DNA of 30,555 nucleotides from Chara braunii (taxonomy: Eukaryota > Streptophyta > Charophyceae > Charales > Characeae), in contig BFEA01000396.1 in assembly GCA_003427395.1 (NCBI GenBank), positions 1,167,916-1,198,470 of the forward strand, written 5' to 3'. The notes beneath the pieces are model-generated. The model was given only the letters and a program-made list of their open reading frames with translations, searched no databases and was not told where the DNA came from. The first letter of the stretch is position 1; the number at the start of each line of letters is the position of its first letter. Position numbers and translations under genes: made by a program. Below, one piece after another: positions 9,579 through 19,913 of this stretch.

Positions 9579-9867
9579 GTAAGGTCCTTTAACCAAAAGA
9601 AAAAAGAAAGAAAAAAAAAAGCTGCAGTTTTTATTATATAATAAAAAAGAATGAGGCCGCCGGGAATTCCTGAGCATCTCACTCAACCCGGATCATGTTG
9701 GGGCCGTTACCCAGATTAGGCTTGAGCTGGAAACCCTAAACCATGGTGGTGCCCGTTGTAGCTTGGGACTCGTTAGTATAGTGTGGTACTCTGGAGGTTG
9801 CCCTCCAGGTCCTCGTTTGTCGTGAGACTGTTTTCAGGTGCTTCCACATCCATAGCTTTCTCTCCAT
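9579..9867. other. No gene seen; A-rich then unique sequence
   Basis: An A-rich stretch (9595-9620) and AT-rich DNA follow the solo LTR. The rest, up to the inverted-repeat element at 9868, shows no recognisable motif. Confidence 0.4.
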
Positions 9868-9978
9868 CTACCGTCTTCACCCGGATAGAACGCCCGGTCA
9901 TTATTGCTGCATCTGGACTGAAAGGTGGGCCAAATGCCGTCATAATGACCGGGCGTTCTATTCGGGTGAAGACGGTAG
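9868..9978. mobile_element. 111-bp inverted-repeat element, copy 1
   Basis: The sequence runs from CTACCGTCTTCACCC to its complement GGGTGAAGACGGTAG. The outer 37 bases of each arm pair with a single mismatch, and weaker pairing continues inward, so almost the whole element can fold into one hairpin. Four relatives in this window have the same ends, and three of them are also exactly 111 bp. The size and structure fit a MITE. No longer target-site repeat is visible outside CTA...TAG; the TA inside the ends could be the target site. Confidence 0.85.
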
Positions 9979-10589
9979 TTGGACGGTTTTCAGAACTCTG
10001 GAGGCAGGCACGTTTGTGAGACGGTAGTCAGGACCCCAAAGGATTTGTTGCACCAGGTTTGCTTTCTCTCCATCTCGCGGGGGAATGGCCGAGGTGTGGG
10101 AGGGATGGTTCAAACCGGGGACTCTGATCTTCACTCTCTGCAGCGATCAGGAACTTAGTGACCAGGGGGAGGTCCAAGGTAGTATTTGAATTTTAAACCA
10201 CTACTAGTACACGGCCCCGGCCTTGCAGTCCGAAACTTGTCGGCGTTGTTGCCACACGAAAACGAGGCCGAAATGTCAAACGCTGGGACCGCCGTCGATA
10301 AATTGGATCGGTGGTCGTGTTTTCGTTTAGCGCTTCCAGAATTTGAGGTGTCAGGCCCCCGTCCCAGCTGCCCATGTAGTGGTGCGTTCAGGAGGCAAGG
10401 CAGTAGGAGTGGCCGCCTTCATCGACCATTGGCTTGATGAGAATCAGGGTTGAATCCTCCTGATGACGCTACGTGCGGGGTAGCAGAAACGCGTAGAGGA
10501 AGGGCGGCTAATTGGGGTTTGTTCGGTGGTTGGGTAACTCGTCTGTGGCGAGGTTGCTCGTGCAGTGGGATATGTCGGACTCTGTGCTT
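9979..10589. other. No recognisable feature
   Basis: No frame longer than about 90 codons is open here and none resembles a known family. Confidence 0.35.
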
Positions 10590-10749
10590 ATTGAATATCG
10601 TTTTCTCTTTTTTTTTTTTTTTTTTTTTCCCTTTCAAATTTGGACCAGTTGTCAATTTATGTGTGTCATCCTTTCGGAAGGGCCAGCTAATCTTCTCTGT
10701 ATCGTTCCAATTTTAACGGATGTCCCGAAGGACATTGAATATGGTTTTC
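10590..10749 (-). mobile_element. U6 retroposon insertion with 16-bp target-site duplication
   Basis: 10590-10605 (ATTGAATATCGTTTTC) and 10734-10749 (ATTGAATATGGTTTTC) match at 15 of 16 bases. Between them on the minus strand lie a near full-length U6 copy and then a poly(A) tail, seen on the plus strand as 21 T at 10608-10628. The tail and long direct flanks are the known signature of LINE-driven retroposition. Confidence 0.9.
10636..10733 (-). pseudogene. U6: U6 spliceosomal snRNA retropseudogene
   Basis: U6 is the catalytic-core snRNA of the spliceosome. The minus strand reads from the 5' stem-loop (GTCCTTCGGGAC) through AAAATTGGAACGATACAGAG, the ACAGAGA box and AGATTAGC (10686-10705 on the plus strand), AAGGATGACAC, and near the 3' end TGGTCCAAATTT. 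About 98 nt align with a usual length of 100-107. The segment after AGATTAGC is altered (TGGCCCTTCCGAAAGG in place of the usual GC-rich sequence), and the 3' end is followed by GAAAGGG and a long A tail where a U6 gene has a short T run. Tail, flanking duplication and changes mark a processed copy. No upstream U6 promoter element is evident. Confidence 0.93.
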
Positions 10750-10913
10750 GATTTGGTCATCTTGCAATGGTTTTACCTGCGTATGCGTGATGAATGCAGA
10801 TTAATTGGTGCATCTTGCATTTTTTTTTTTTTTAATCTTGATTTTTCTCTTCTTTTCCATGTTGTTCCTGTTGTTGCCTTTTTTTTGTTTCGTTTTTTCT
10901 CCTGGTGCAGAAA
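10750..10913 (+). other. Pyrimidine-rich stretch ending in an intron-like 3' splice site
   Basis: T-rich runs at 10819-10833, 10844-10860 and 10879-10899 lead into CTCCTGGTGCAG at about 10902-10913. That resembles a polypyrimidine tract and acceptor AG. No matching donor was identified, so an exon at 10914 is only a possibility. Confidence 0.25.
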
Positions 10914-12139
10914 ACAATATGAGTGTTGAAGAAGTGAGGACTGCCACGTCAGCCTGCAGTGTCCCGGTGACTGAAGCAGTATCGGCATGCATCCACACTC
11001 AGTCTCCAAACCGTTTCGATCGGGAATGCGACGGCAACCTTGTTTTCACCCATCCAGGAACGGCAATTGGAACATGGATTGGTACCAGCAGTCATTCTGG
11101 ATCTGCAACTGGATTCAGAACCAGAGAGGGAACAGGAGCTGGAAGTGGATTTGGGACCGGAGAAAGAGGTAGAACTGGAGCTGGTCCTAGAAGTGGGACA
11201 GGAACAGCTGCTGGAACTGGGTTTGGAACCGGAGAAGGACTTGGAACTGGATCTGGTTTCAGAACCAGGGAAGGAATAGGAACTGGAACTGGATTCAGAA
11301 CCAGTGACGGAATAGGAACTGCAACTGGACCTGGTTCTCGAACGAGGACAGGAACAGCAGCTGGAACTGGATTTGGAACCGGAGAAGGACTTGGAACTGG
11401 ACCTGGTTTCAGAACCGGAGAAGGAATAGCAACTGGAACTAGATTTGGAACCGGAGAAGGACCTGCAACTGGACCTGGTTCTCGAACGAGGACAGGAACA
11501 GCCACTGGAACTGGATTTGGAACCGGAGACGGGCTTGGAACTGGACCTGGTTTCAGAACCGGAGAAGGAACTGGAACTGGAACTGGAACTGGATTCAGAA
11601 CCAGTGAAGGAACTGCAACTGGACCTTGTTCTCGAACGAGGACAGGAACAGCAGCTGGAACTGGATTTGGAACCGGAGGAGGACGTGGAAGTGGACCTAG
11701 TTTCAGAACCAGGGAAGGAATAGGAAGAACTGAAACTAGATTTGGAACCGGAGAAGGGACTAGAACCAGAGCTGGTTTTGAAACCAGAGAAGGGACAGGA
11801 GCTGGAACTGGAAGTGGAAATGGAAGTGGAACTGGACCTGGAACTAGTTTCGGAAGCAGAGATGGAACAGGTAGTGGACCTGGATTTGGAGACACAGAAG
11901 GAATAGCAACGGCTCTTGCAGACAGGGAAGCCACGAGAACAGGCACTGGAAGTGGAATGCGAGAAGGGACAGGATTTGCATGTCAACCTTATGCTGACAT
12001 GATACTGCGTATGACAAGCAGGTTGAAAGCCTCCGCCAGATCGCACAGTGGCTTCTGGGTTGTGGAACACGTACCCTATCACTCTCATCGCCATCGACGT
12101 TATCAAGGCATCGATTCGCCCTTTTTTGCGCTTTACTGA
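10914..12139 (+). other. Possible exon or spurious frame over a GGAACT-type repeat
   Basis: One forward frame is open from before 10914 to a TGA at 12137-12139. Its centre (about 11080-11960) translates as Gly-Thr-Gly repeats with Phe, Arg and Glu. The DNA is built from hexamers (GGAACT, GGATTT, GGAACC, GGAGAA, GGACCT), so spacing in multiples of six keeps frames open. A second forward frame (Leu/Glu/Asp-rich) and two reverse frames (Pro/Val-rich and Ser-rich) are also open over hundreds of bases. The unique tails (SACIHTQSPNRFDRECDG near the start, a His-rich end) match nothing I recognise. A real low-complexity protein is possible, but I favour repeat DNA. Confidence 0.3.
11080..11960 (+). 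repeat. Hexamer-based minisatellite with 144-150 bp higher-order period
   Basis: Tandem six-base words of GGAACT type make up nearly the whole stretch. The marker word around CTGGTTCTCG recurs at 11331, 11475 and, as CTTGTTCTCG, at 11625, giving higher-order periods of 144 and 150 bp, both multiples of six. Confidence 0.85.
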
Positions 12140-13275
<1,136 letters not shown>

Positions 13276-13345
13276 GCCTATGCTAGTCCCCCCCCCTTTT
13301 GTATATTCGCCCTGACGATGTAGTCATACTGTACATTCCAACCTG

Positions 13346-13456
13346 CTACTGTCTTCACCCGAATAGAGCACCCGGTCATTATACCTGTATTTGGGCCATT
13401 TTTCAACCCAGATGCAGCGATAATGGCCGGGTGTTTGATTCTAGTGAAGACGGTAG
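13346..13456. mobile_element. 111-bp inverted-repeat element, copy 2
   Basis: This runs from CTACTGTCTTCACCC to GTGAAGACGGTAG and is exactly 111 bp, like copy 1. The arms share the CCCGGTCATTAT core, with several mismatches between arms. It lies 70 bp after the NMNAT pseudogene. Confidence 0.85.
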
Positions 13457-13966
13457 CACCATAGTTGCAGCATATCCGTATTATGCTCGTGTGAGGGCGT
13501 ACTCGCACCTTTTCTGTCTTAAATGCATCTAACCGCATTTACGCCGGACCTGGATGCATCTGACCGCAATCTGACGGCCATTATGTCCAGTAGCAAGTAA
13601 GAAAGTCCCAGTGTGAGCACCCCCTGAGACCGATATGAATGCACGACCTAGTGGCAAGCTGGACTTGGGCTTGAACTAGAGTTTGATTCATCTGAATAAG
13701 GGCGTTTCGGATAGCGATAATGCACCCCCTTGTCACCTCCAGTAGNCTGACTAGAGTGTTTCTCTTTTTTTTCTTTTTTTTTCTTTTCCCTTTTGTAGAA
13801 TTTTCAAGGTGCCTGGGGAGACCATTGAGCTCAAGCTTGAATGGGACAACATATTCGCCCGTAAAGGGTGATTCATTCTCTACTGCCAGAAAAGCCTGAT
13901 ATTGTAGCACTAGTTCTTCTCCCTTTCACTTGACCCTATCCCCAGGTGTCTGCAAAGACTTCAACA

Positions 13967-13970
<4 letters not shown>
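13457..13970. other. No gene seen; T-rich simple sequence
   Basis: Short repeated words occur (GCATCTAACCGCA/GCATCTGACCGCA at about 13525-13568). T8-C-T9-C simple sequence lies at 13765-13783 and one N at 13746. Confidence 0.4.
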
Positions 13971-14038
<68 letters not shown>

Positions 14039-14136
14039 NNNNNNNNNNNNNNNNNNNNNNNNNNNNNNNNNNNNNNNNNNNNNNNNNNNNNNNNNNNNNN
14101 NNNNNNNNNNNNNNNNNNNNNNNNNNNNNNNNNNNN

Positions 14137-14196
<60 letters not shown>
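13971..14196. repeat. (TC)n microsatellite, 98-bp N gap, (CA)n microsatellite
   Basis: (TC)34 occupies 13971-14038, Ns fill 14039-14136, and (CA)30 occupies 14137-14196. Assembly evidently failed inside a compound dinucleotide repeat, so the true length and whether the two arrays adjoin are unknown. Frames reported across it would be artefacts. Confidence 0.97.
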
Positions 14197-14198
<2 letters not shown>

Positions 14199-14569
14199 CA
14201 CACACAGAGATGATACTTTGTGGGCATAGGAGATAAATGTCGTCTTCTGTTACATGGGTTGATTAATCCGCTTTTAGATCATAGGTTATGCAGTGAAGTT
14301 GGAAGCATGCAAGCCAGAAACAGAGGTTTGGTGGGTGGATTTCATTGGATGAAGAAGATCTGGTGCTGGGTGCAGTGGGTGGTTAACTTTTTATGTAGAT
14401 ATTATTAAGATTTGGTAGAGGTTATACGATCAACAGTTGTGGCCGCACTTGTGGGATGTTCCCAGAGTGTTCTTTGTGAAGAAGACATTGTAATCTTACT
14501 TGCTCTATCTCTCTTAATTTTTTATTTTTTTTTTACTTGCTCTATCGATATTCTCAATTGCCGCCGTCT
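14197..14569. other. No recognisable feature
   Basis: This is unremarkable AT-moderate DNA; no coding signal beyond about 80 codons was found. Confidence 0.4.
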
Positions 14570-14775
14570 TGAGTCCCGAAGAGAGCGGTTCGTGGTACTC
14601 TATGGAGTCCCTAGGATGTCCAAGAGAGGGACACTCTTGGGACCTTCCAGAGATTGAAGGGAGTCCCAAAGAGACTCCCTCTTGGGACTCCCTTAAAGTC
14701 CCAAAGCGAGTCGTCATGTTGAGTCCCAAAAGAGAGCTGCTCTTGGAAGAGAGTGTTAGGACTCTCTTGAGCCCC
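14570..14775. repeat. Degenerate GAGTCCCAAGAGAG repeat with hairpins
   Basis: GAGTCCC, CCCAAAGAGA, CTCTTGGGAC and related words recur in both orientations about every 20-40 bases. GGGAGTCCCAA (14659-14669) pairs with TTGGGACTCCC (14682-14692), an 11-bp perfect stem with a 12-nt loop. Confidence 0.7.
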
Positions 14776-14790
14776 TGAGCATTAAAAAGA

Positions 14791-14875
14791 GACTGCGGCT
14801 ACCAACACGCCTAGCACAGTTGTTACACCCATGAACTGTTGAGGCACAGACCCCAGTTCGAATCCAGATGCAGTC
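14791..14875 (+). repeat. tRNA-like sequence (possible SINE head)
   Basis: CTAGCACAGTTG (14811-14822) resembles a pol III A box and GTTCGAATCC (14856-14865) matches the B box. GACTGC (14791-14796) and GCAGTC (14870-14875) can pair like an acceptor stem. The A box lies too far from the 5' end for a normal tRNA, so a tRNA-derived repeat is likelier than a functional gene. A-rich sequence follows. Confidence 0.45.
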
Positions 14876-15228
14876 CGATTAACAGAATAAAAATTCTAAA
14901 ATCATTCTGAATTATCTGGGCCCGGTCAGTTCAATTATGATTATCTCAAGGCCGTTGCCTTTTCTTTCTTTTTCAAAAAAAAAAGGGAAAGGGGAGAAAA
15001 AAAAAGAGCGATAAGTTTTGAAAAATGAAAATAAAAAATAAAAAGAGGCGGCTTTCTTGAGTCTGTGGATAAGAAAACCTCTCCGGACCATATATAAAGC
15101 TGCCTTCTCCTCATCGGGGGGACAGCCATATATTTTTCTCTCACCACTTCGGACTGTGAGGATTGAGCCCTCAGAGGGGCCTAGCCGACATGCAGATGTT
15201 CTGGGCATAGGCCCCCAGCAAGCCTGGT
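14876..15228. other. AT-rich flank and TATA-like site
   Basis: A/T-rich DNA leads to CATATATAAAGC near 15088-15099, a TATA-box-like sequence, followed by unassigned sequence. The end (15190-15228) is shared with 16970-17007, so this belongs to a dispersed repeat. Confidence 0.35.
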
Positions 15229-15283
15229 GCCCGCCCTAAGTGAAGGCGGGCCAGATCTGTGACCGCCCTAAGTGAAGGTGGGC
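15229..15283. repeat. GCCCGCC-CTAAGTGAA-GGCGGGC hairpins (two copies)
   Basis: 15229-15251 forms a perfect 7-bp stem with loop CTAAGTGAA; 15261-15283 is a near copy with the same loop. A third copy lies at 17008-17030. Confidence 0.75.
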
Positions 15284-15599
15284 CAGCAAATCAACAAGAG
15301 CCCTCTGTGCAAACATTTCACGAAGTGAGGGTCCATACAGTAGACACGGCGGGGTGGGGTCTGTGGAGCATGGGAGAGCGGCGGCACAGGCAATTACTTT
15401 TGGACAGAGGGGCAGCGGAGCTTGTATACAAAAGCAGAGATCTGGCGCCGGGCACAAGGTGAAGAGGCTCCCGCCCTTGGTTTTCGTGATGGTCCAACAG
15501 TAGTCTGCATTCCAGCTTTTGTTGCTCAACCAGTCAATCCTGCTCAGTTAATCCCCTGGTCTCCAGGGTAATCAATGCTGGCAGGTTCCTCCTAGGTTT

Positions 15600-15768
15600 T
15601 CAGAAGAGTTCCATTTGTATCATACTTGTAAGGGACGCATGACCCGTTTTCCAGCAGGTGATGCTCCCCACCAATAGATGTAGCCTACCCCCTGGTGCTA
15701 GCGGTGGCTGCCCTTATCAGGATCGCTAGCACTAGAGGGATCTTCTTTTAAAAAAAAAAAAAAAAAAA
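15600..15768 (+). mobile_element. Poly(A)-tailed retroposon 3' end, copy 1
   Basis: A run of 19 A (15750-15768) ends a sequence whose preceding 150 bases (GGGACGCATGACCC ... CAATAGATG ... GGGATCTTC) recur on the minus strand at 25223-25360, next to a T run. Two copies each ending in a homopolymer A tail indicate a SINE or LINE family. The left limit is uncertain. Confidence 0.6.
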
Positions 15769-16660
15769 CAGTTGCAGCACGCCAGTTGGTTGGAGTGCAC
15801 CGAGTCTCGGACCTCTGCAAATGCGGAAATCCCAGGGCCTCTGAGTTGGTTAGGCCCTGGGCACATAAACGTGAGGCCGACAATGCATGTTGGATATAGA
15901 GGCCGAAAATGCCAATGGGAAACCGGCCCACTATCTGAATCTGGCCGCAGGCCTTGATGAAAGAGGCGCAACTGCATCTCCCGGGCCCCAACTGTATCGG
16001 GCCTGGGTTCAGGCACTGGGGCCCAGTCGAAGGCTGAAGGGAGGCTGCCCACACGCAACACTGGCATATAGGCAAGCAGGGCGAGTGGGCATGGACCTTG
16101 GCCAATGCAGGCATTGCCGGCACGCTGCGCAAGTGCACGTGTGCTGCGCGGTGTAAAGCTGCGTTGTGCGCAAGCAGGCAGGCCAGCGCTAATGCGGAGG
16201 AGCGCTGCCTGGGCGCAAGGCACTGGCGGTCATAGCCGGGCTGCCTGTGTGCGCAGTGGAGGTGAAGGGCAAAGGTGGTTCTTCGGAGGTGAAGGGCNCT
16301 GTGTGGGTAACAAGGGAGAGTGTGGGGAAGAGGACACGTACCTGGTGAAGGTGGAGGTCGGCATTGGTGTTGACATCATCACTCGCTGGTAGTCAAGTTG
16401 TCTGGTTGCTTTTCATTGCTGTAGTTGTAGGATAGGCTGTAGAGTAGATAGGGCGCCTGGCGCCATTCACAAGAGAGAGCTACATTTGGGTTATGCTGTT
16501 GGTGTTGCCCTGTTGGGCATGGACATTGACTCACGATTCTTCTGTATCATTCTCAATTGGATGGTTACTCGGTTCCATGTGCTATCTGCTTTGGCTTTGA
16601 CTACTTGGACTTCAGTGTGATTCTGCATTCTGGATTTCTGTGCTTCGTCCATACTCATGT
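15769..16660 (+). repeat. Dispersed repeat, copy A
   Basis: CAGTTGCAGCACGCC, CCCTGGGCACAT, CGTGAGGCCGAC, CATAGCCGGGCTGC, GGTCGGCATTGGTGTTGAC and GGATAGGCTG occur in the same order as in 18265-19060. The part after 16500 resembles 21215-21290. The two copies differ by large indels. It starts directly after the A tail at 15768. One N at 16298. Confidence 0.6.
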
Positions 16661-16688
16661 TCCTTGCAGGACCTTCAACAGGACCAGA

Positions 16689-16724
16689 TTTTTTTTCTTT
16701 TTTTTCTTTTTTTTCTTTTTTTTC
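16689..16724 (+). repeat. (T8C)4 microsatellite
   Basis: Four perfect 9-bp units of eight T and one C. Confidence 0.9.
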
Positions 16725-17007
16725 AAATGACTGGAAGCTTACTGGCACATCGCTGCATCCTGTTAGTTGTTAGCAATGTGAAGCTCAACCAGAGGGACCC
16801 TTTTAAGGATCAACTCTATTTTTGTTCGCTGCTGTGGTTGGGGTTATAAGGCGGGCTGGAGAGCCTGGCTCATCCCTGTGGGCCACAGCTGTTGATGTGA
16901 GGAATGCTGGGCCCGGTTCCCAGCCTGTAATAAATGCGAGGAATGAGCAGACGCGGGGCCCTTATGAGACATGCAAGCGTTCTGGGCTGCGGTCCCAGCA
17001 ACTCTGT

Positions 17008-17030
17008 GCCCGCCCTAAGTGAAGGTGGGC
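17008..17030. repeat. GCCCGCC-CTAAGTGAA hairpin, third copy
   Basis: This has the same loop as 15229-15251 and one change in the right arm (GGTGGGC). The upstream 35 bases (ATGCAAGCGTTCTGGGC) are also shared. Confidence 0.75.
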
Positions 17031-17125
17031 CTCAATATCCACGATAGGCCTCTTTACGACATTTTTCCATATGTGGGGAATCAGACAGTTGCTGGGGCAT
17101 ACTGCGCAGCCACACGGGCCTGCAG

Positions 17126-17298
17126 GGCCTGTCCCGCAGTCTCAGCCTAAAAGCCTAGAAACAAGGGCTTACAGGCCCCGTGTCGTTTCAGCCTGAAAGA
17201 CTGAAAAACGAGGGCCTGCAGGCCCTATGTCGTTTCAGCCTAGAACAGGGCTTTTCAGGCCCTGAGTCTTTTCAGCCTGAAACAGAGGGCCACTTTCG
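17126..17298 (+). repeat. Tandem GGCCCTG...TTTCAGCCT repeat, four units
   Basis: Units begin at 17126, 17174, 17221 and 17258 and are 48, 47, 37 and 41 bp. Each carries GGCC..., TC(A/G)TTTCAGCCT or similar, and ends in AGGGC(C/T)T. The unit junction 17211-17226 is a perfect 16-bp palindrome (AGGGCCTGCAGGCCCT). Confidence 0.75.
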
Positions 17299-17350
17299 GG
17301 CCCTCATAAGATCGACCTGCCCTAACACTCAGGCACCAAGCCAGGGTTTC

Positions 17351-17378
17351 GGGAACAGGCTATTTTTGGCCTGTTCCC
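17351..17378. other. Perfect 10-bp hairpin
   Basis: GGGAACAGGC (17351-17360), loop TATTTTTG, GCCTGTTCCC (17369-17378). It lies just after the tandem repeat. Confidence 0.8.
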
Positions 17379-17499
17379 ACGCCAGCCTCAGCAGGAGCTG
17401 CAGCGGCAGGCCCTGGCTCACCTCGGCATTGGCAACAGCAGCCTCCTGGACTGCCCCGCCTTGCAGCTGCAGGCAGTCAGGAGGCAGGCGGAGGTAGTA

Positions 17500-18264
17500 C
17501 ATAGGGAGTTCCCATGCACTTCACGGGCAGTCAGAGGCCGAGGCAGTAGTAGTCTTCAGGATTCGGCAGCAGCACTCTGGAGGAGCACTGCAGGAGTAGC
17601 TTAGCGCTAGCCATAGTCTTCAGCGGTGGGCGCTAGTAGCAGTAGCAGTAGTCTTCAACGCGCTAGTAGAGGTAGAGGAGGTGAGAGAGAGAGATGGCTG
17701 GCGGAGGCCAGGGAGACTTACCTGTGGCGCCATAGCTCCAGCTTCATCTTCAAGGTACCTGCATCAAGGCGCCAACTTCACAGGTTAGTACCGGACTGAA
17801 AGAGAGAGAGAGAGAGTTCTTCTTCTTCCTCTTNTAAGTCCACCATCTCTTCTTCACCCTCTCATTACCTGACTTCTCAGTATCAGCGGACTAGGACAGA
17901 GAGAGAGAGTTGTGACTTGAGACTTGACGACATTGGATCCAGACTCGACATTGGGATTCAGACATTTTGACGAGGGACTATTTGGGCNTGTGCCGAAGAC
18001 TTGGTGTTGACGACATTCCCATCTTCCCCTCTTCTTCGTCTAACCCCCCTCTTCTTCGTCTGTGTATGGTTGGGAACTGGCGCATTCTTCCTGTGTGAGT
18101 GCCAGGCCCCTTCACACCATGGAGTGATGATGATGATGTATGTTCGGGGCTGCATTGCAATATTGATTGTTCGGATCATTGGTATCTAAGTCTTCTGCTA
18201 CGCTATCTTGTACTTTGTGAGAGAGGTCGGTTCTTGTTCTGGTCTGCACCGTTACATTATGCAA
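17500..18264 (+). other. Unassigned stretch with (GA)n tracts; possible LTR end and primer site
   Basis: CAG/TAG-rich words (17540-17680) and several (GA)n runs (17681-17694, 17800-17815, 17900-17910) occur, with single Ns at 17834 and 17988. ATTGGTATCTAAG near 18179 resembles a decayed initiator-Met tRNA primer site (TGGTATC), which would make the preceding sequence an LTR. No second LTR was found to confirm it. Confidence 0.25.
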
Positions 18265-19062
18265 CAGTTGCAGCACGCCGGCCGGTTACAGAGCAACATG
18301 AGCCTTCAGGCTCCTTCCAGACACAAGGGCTGCGCTGTACAGTTGATCACAAGGCCCAGGTGGTTGCGCCCTGGGCACATGTCGTGTGAGGCCGACACAT
18401 CATGGACTGGCCGCGAGCCAATGAGAAAGCAGCATTGTCGTCACACAGGCACTGCGAGCCAATGAGAATGCCGCGAACACTTGGAGGCTGGGTGGCTGCC
18501 TGGACTTGCCCAACTGAAAAGGGCCCACGCCTGTAACAGCAGGATGGGGCCTGGGCGCAGATATTGGGGCCCAACTGCAAGCCACTGGAAATCTCCCAGG
18601 CCAGGCCCCACGCAGCCAGAGGAAGGGGCCGTGCTTTCCATAAAGGAAAGTGCCTCGCCCAGGCAGCCTCATTCTGACCTTGGCAGGCAATGCGGACATG
18701 CTGCTGCATTGCTGCGCGAGTGTCTGCATGGGCGCTGCTGGTCGGACGTGCGAACGGGTGCTGAGGTGAGGGGCGCTGCTGGTCGGACGTGCGCACGGGT
18801 GCTAAGGTGAGGGGCGCTGTTCAGCCAGCGGGCGCACAGCAGCCATAGCCGGGCTGCAGGGGTGTAGGTGGGTGATGGGGATGGTGGTCTTCGGGTAGGA
18901 GGCACATGCAAAACGGTTGTAGGTGTGATGAGGGGAGGAGAGAGAATGTACCTGGTGTATGTTGGTGGTCGGCATTGGTGTTGACGTCATGTACCTTGGT
19001 CTTCGACTTCGATGTGAGCCAGTCGAATGAACGTAAATAGGATAGGTAGGCTGAGTAGAGTA
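18265..19062 (+). repeat. Dispersed repeat, copy B
   Basis: This shares ordered blocks with 15769-16455. Unlike copy A it contains an internal near-duplicate of GGGCGCTGCTGGTCGGACGTGCG (18731-18765 and 18770-18798). No coding family was recognised. Confidence 0.6.
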
Positions 19063-19149
19063 GGCTGGGCGTTGGGCCCCAGACAGTAGGAGCGGCATTG
19101 GGTACTTTAACAATGTTGGTGTGACCAGGTAGCGTCGGCATTGGCACTC
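19063..19149 (+). repeat. Direct repeat bracketing the second Ty3/gypsy fragment, left copy
   Basis: GGCGTTGGGCCCCAGACAGT...GTCGGCATTGGCACTC recurs at 21130-21210 in the same orientation with one 4-6 bp indel and a few substitutions. Confidence 0.8.
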
Positions 19150-19154
19150 TCCAT

Positions 19155-19880
19155 TTAGGACGGGCACAGCTAGTGTACAACATGTTTGTACACTCCTCCA
19201 CAGGGTTCACCCCTTATCGATTGCACTGGGATCCTGAGCCACGGCAACCTCTCGATGACATCATCGATAAGGCTACCCCCAGACTGACTCCTGGGACTGC
19301 AGAGTTCACCAGACAGTACCATAGGGATATCGAACGAGCCAGAGTTAGCCTGCTCAAAGCCCAAAAGGCTATGATCCAACAGGCTAACAAGCATCGTTGA
19401 CCATTCCCCATCCGCGTTGGTGACTGGGTCTGGGTGCTCAGTTCCGAGTTATCGCGGGAGGAGGACATTTCACCCAAGCTGTTGCCGCGTTACATGGGTC
19501 CATGGCAGGTTTTAGACATAGTGGGAGCTGACTGTTTCGGGCCATCTTATCATGTAGATGTCCCACTGCACCTACAAACCTACCCTGTCTTTCATGCATT
19601 CAAGTTGTTGCCATTTGTCCCAGCTGATGCATTTCCAGACAGGCCTCCTCAATTTGGTCCCCCGATCCCTGGGAAGGGATATGAGGTGGGAAAAGTTGAG
19701 GATGAGTATGGTACAGGCCCGGATAAGGAGTACCTTGTGAAGTTTCTCTACCAGCCCCATACTGAGGATCGCTGGTTTACTCGCAAGGAGCTTATGAAAA
19801 CAGCAAAGTCTGTTATCCTCAAATATGAGACTGCGCAGAGGGGAGAACCCCTTCGACGCTCTGCACGCCTACGCCCCTAG
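19155..19880 (+). pseudogene. pol: Second Ty3/gypsy element: integrase C-terminus and chromodomain
   Basis: One frame reads from AQLVYNMFVHSSTGFTP (end of the integrase core) through the C-terminal VGDWVWVL and YMGPWQVLDI segments, the PVFHAFKLLPF motif, and a chromodomain-like end (EYLVKFLYQ ... DRWFTRKELM ... ILKYE), finishing at TAG 19878-19880. Compared with the element at 866-6476 it is the same domain arrangement but a different lineage. A TGA at 19398-19400 lies where relatives continue with a basic residue (CATCGT-TGA-CCA), consistent with a CGA-to-TGA change. Everything upstream of the last part of integrase is missing, so it is a 5'-deleted remnant. Confidence 0.88.
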
Positions 19881-19898
19881 CTCGGAGGTCCTCGCTCC

Positions 19899-19911
19899 GA
19901 GGGAGGGTAGG
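19899..19911 (+). other. Polypurine tract of the second element
   Basis: GAGGGAGGGTAGG lies 19 bp after the pol stop and just before a TG dinucleotide (19914), the likely LTR start. Confidence 0.55.
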
Positions 19912-19913
19912 TC

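Noticed and set aside
13926-14236. Frames across the TC/N/CA repeat
   Set aside because: They consist of dinucleotide repeats translated through a run of unknown bases.
15443-15455. TGGCGCCGGGCAC as a retroelement primer binding site
   Set aside because: Only the first seven bases resemble known primer sites and no LTR end lies beside it.
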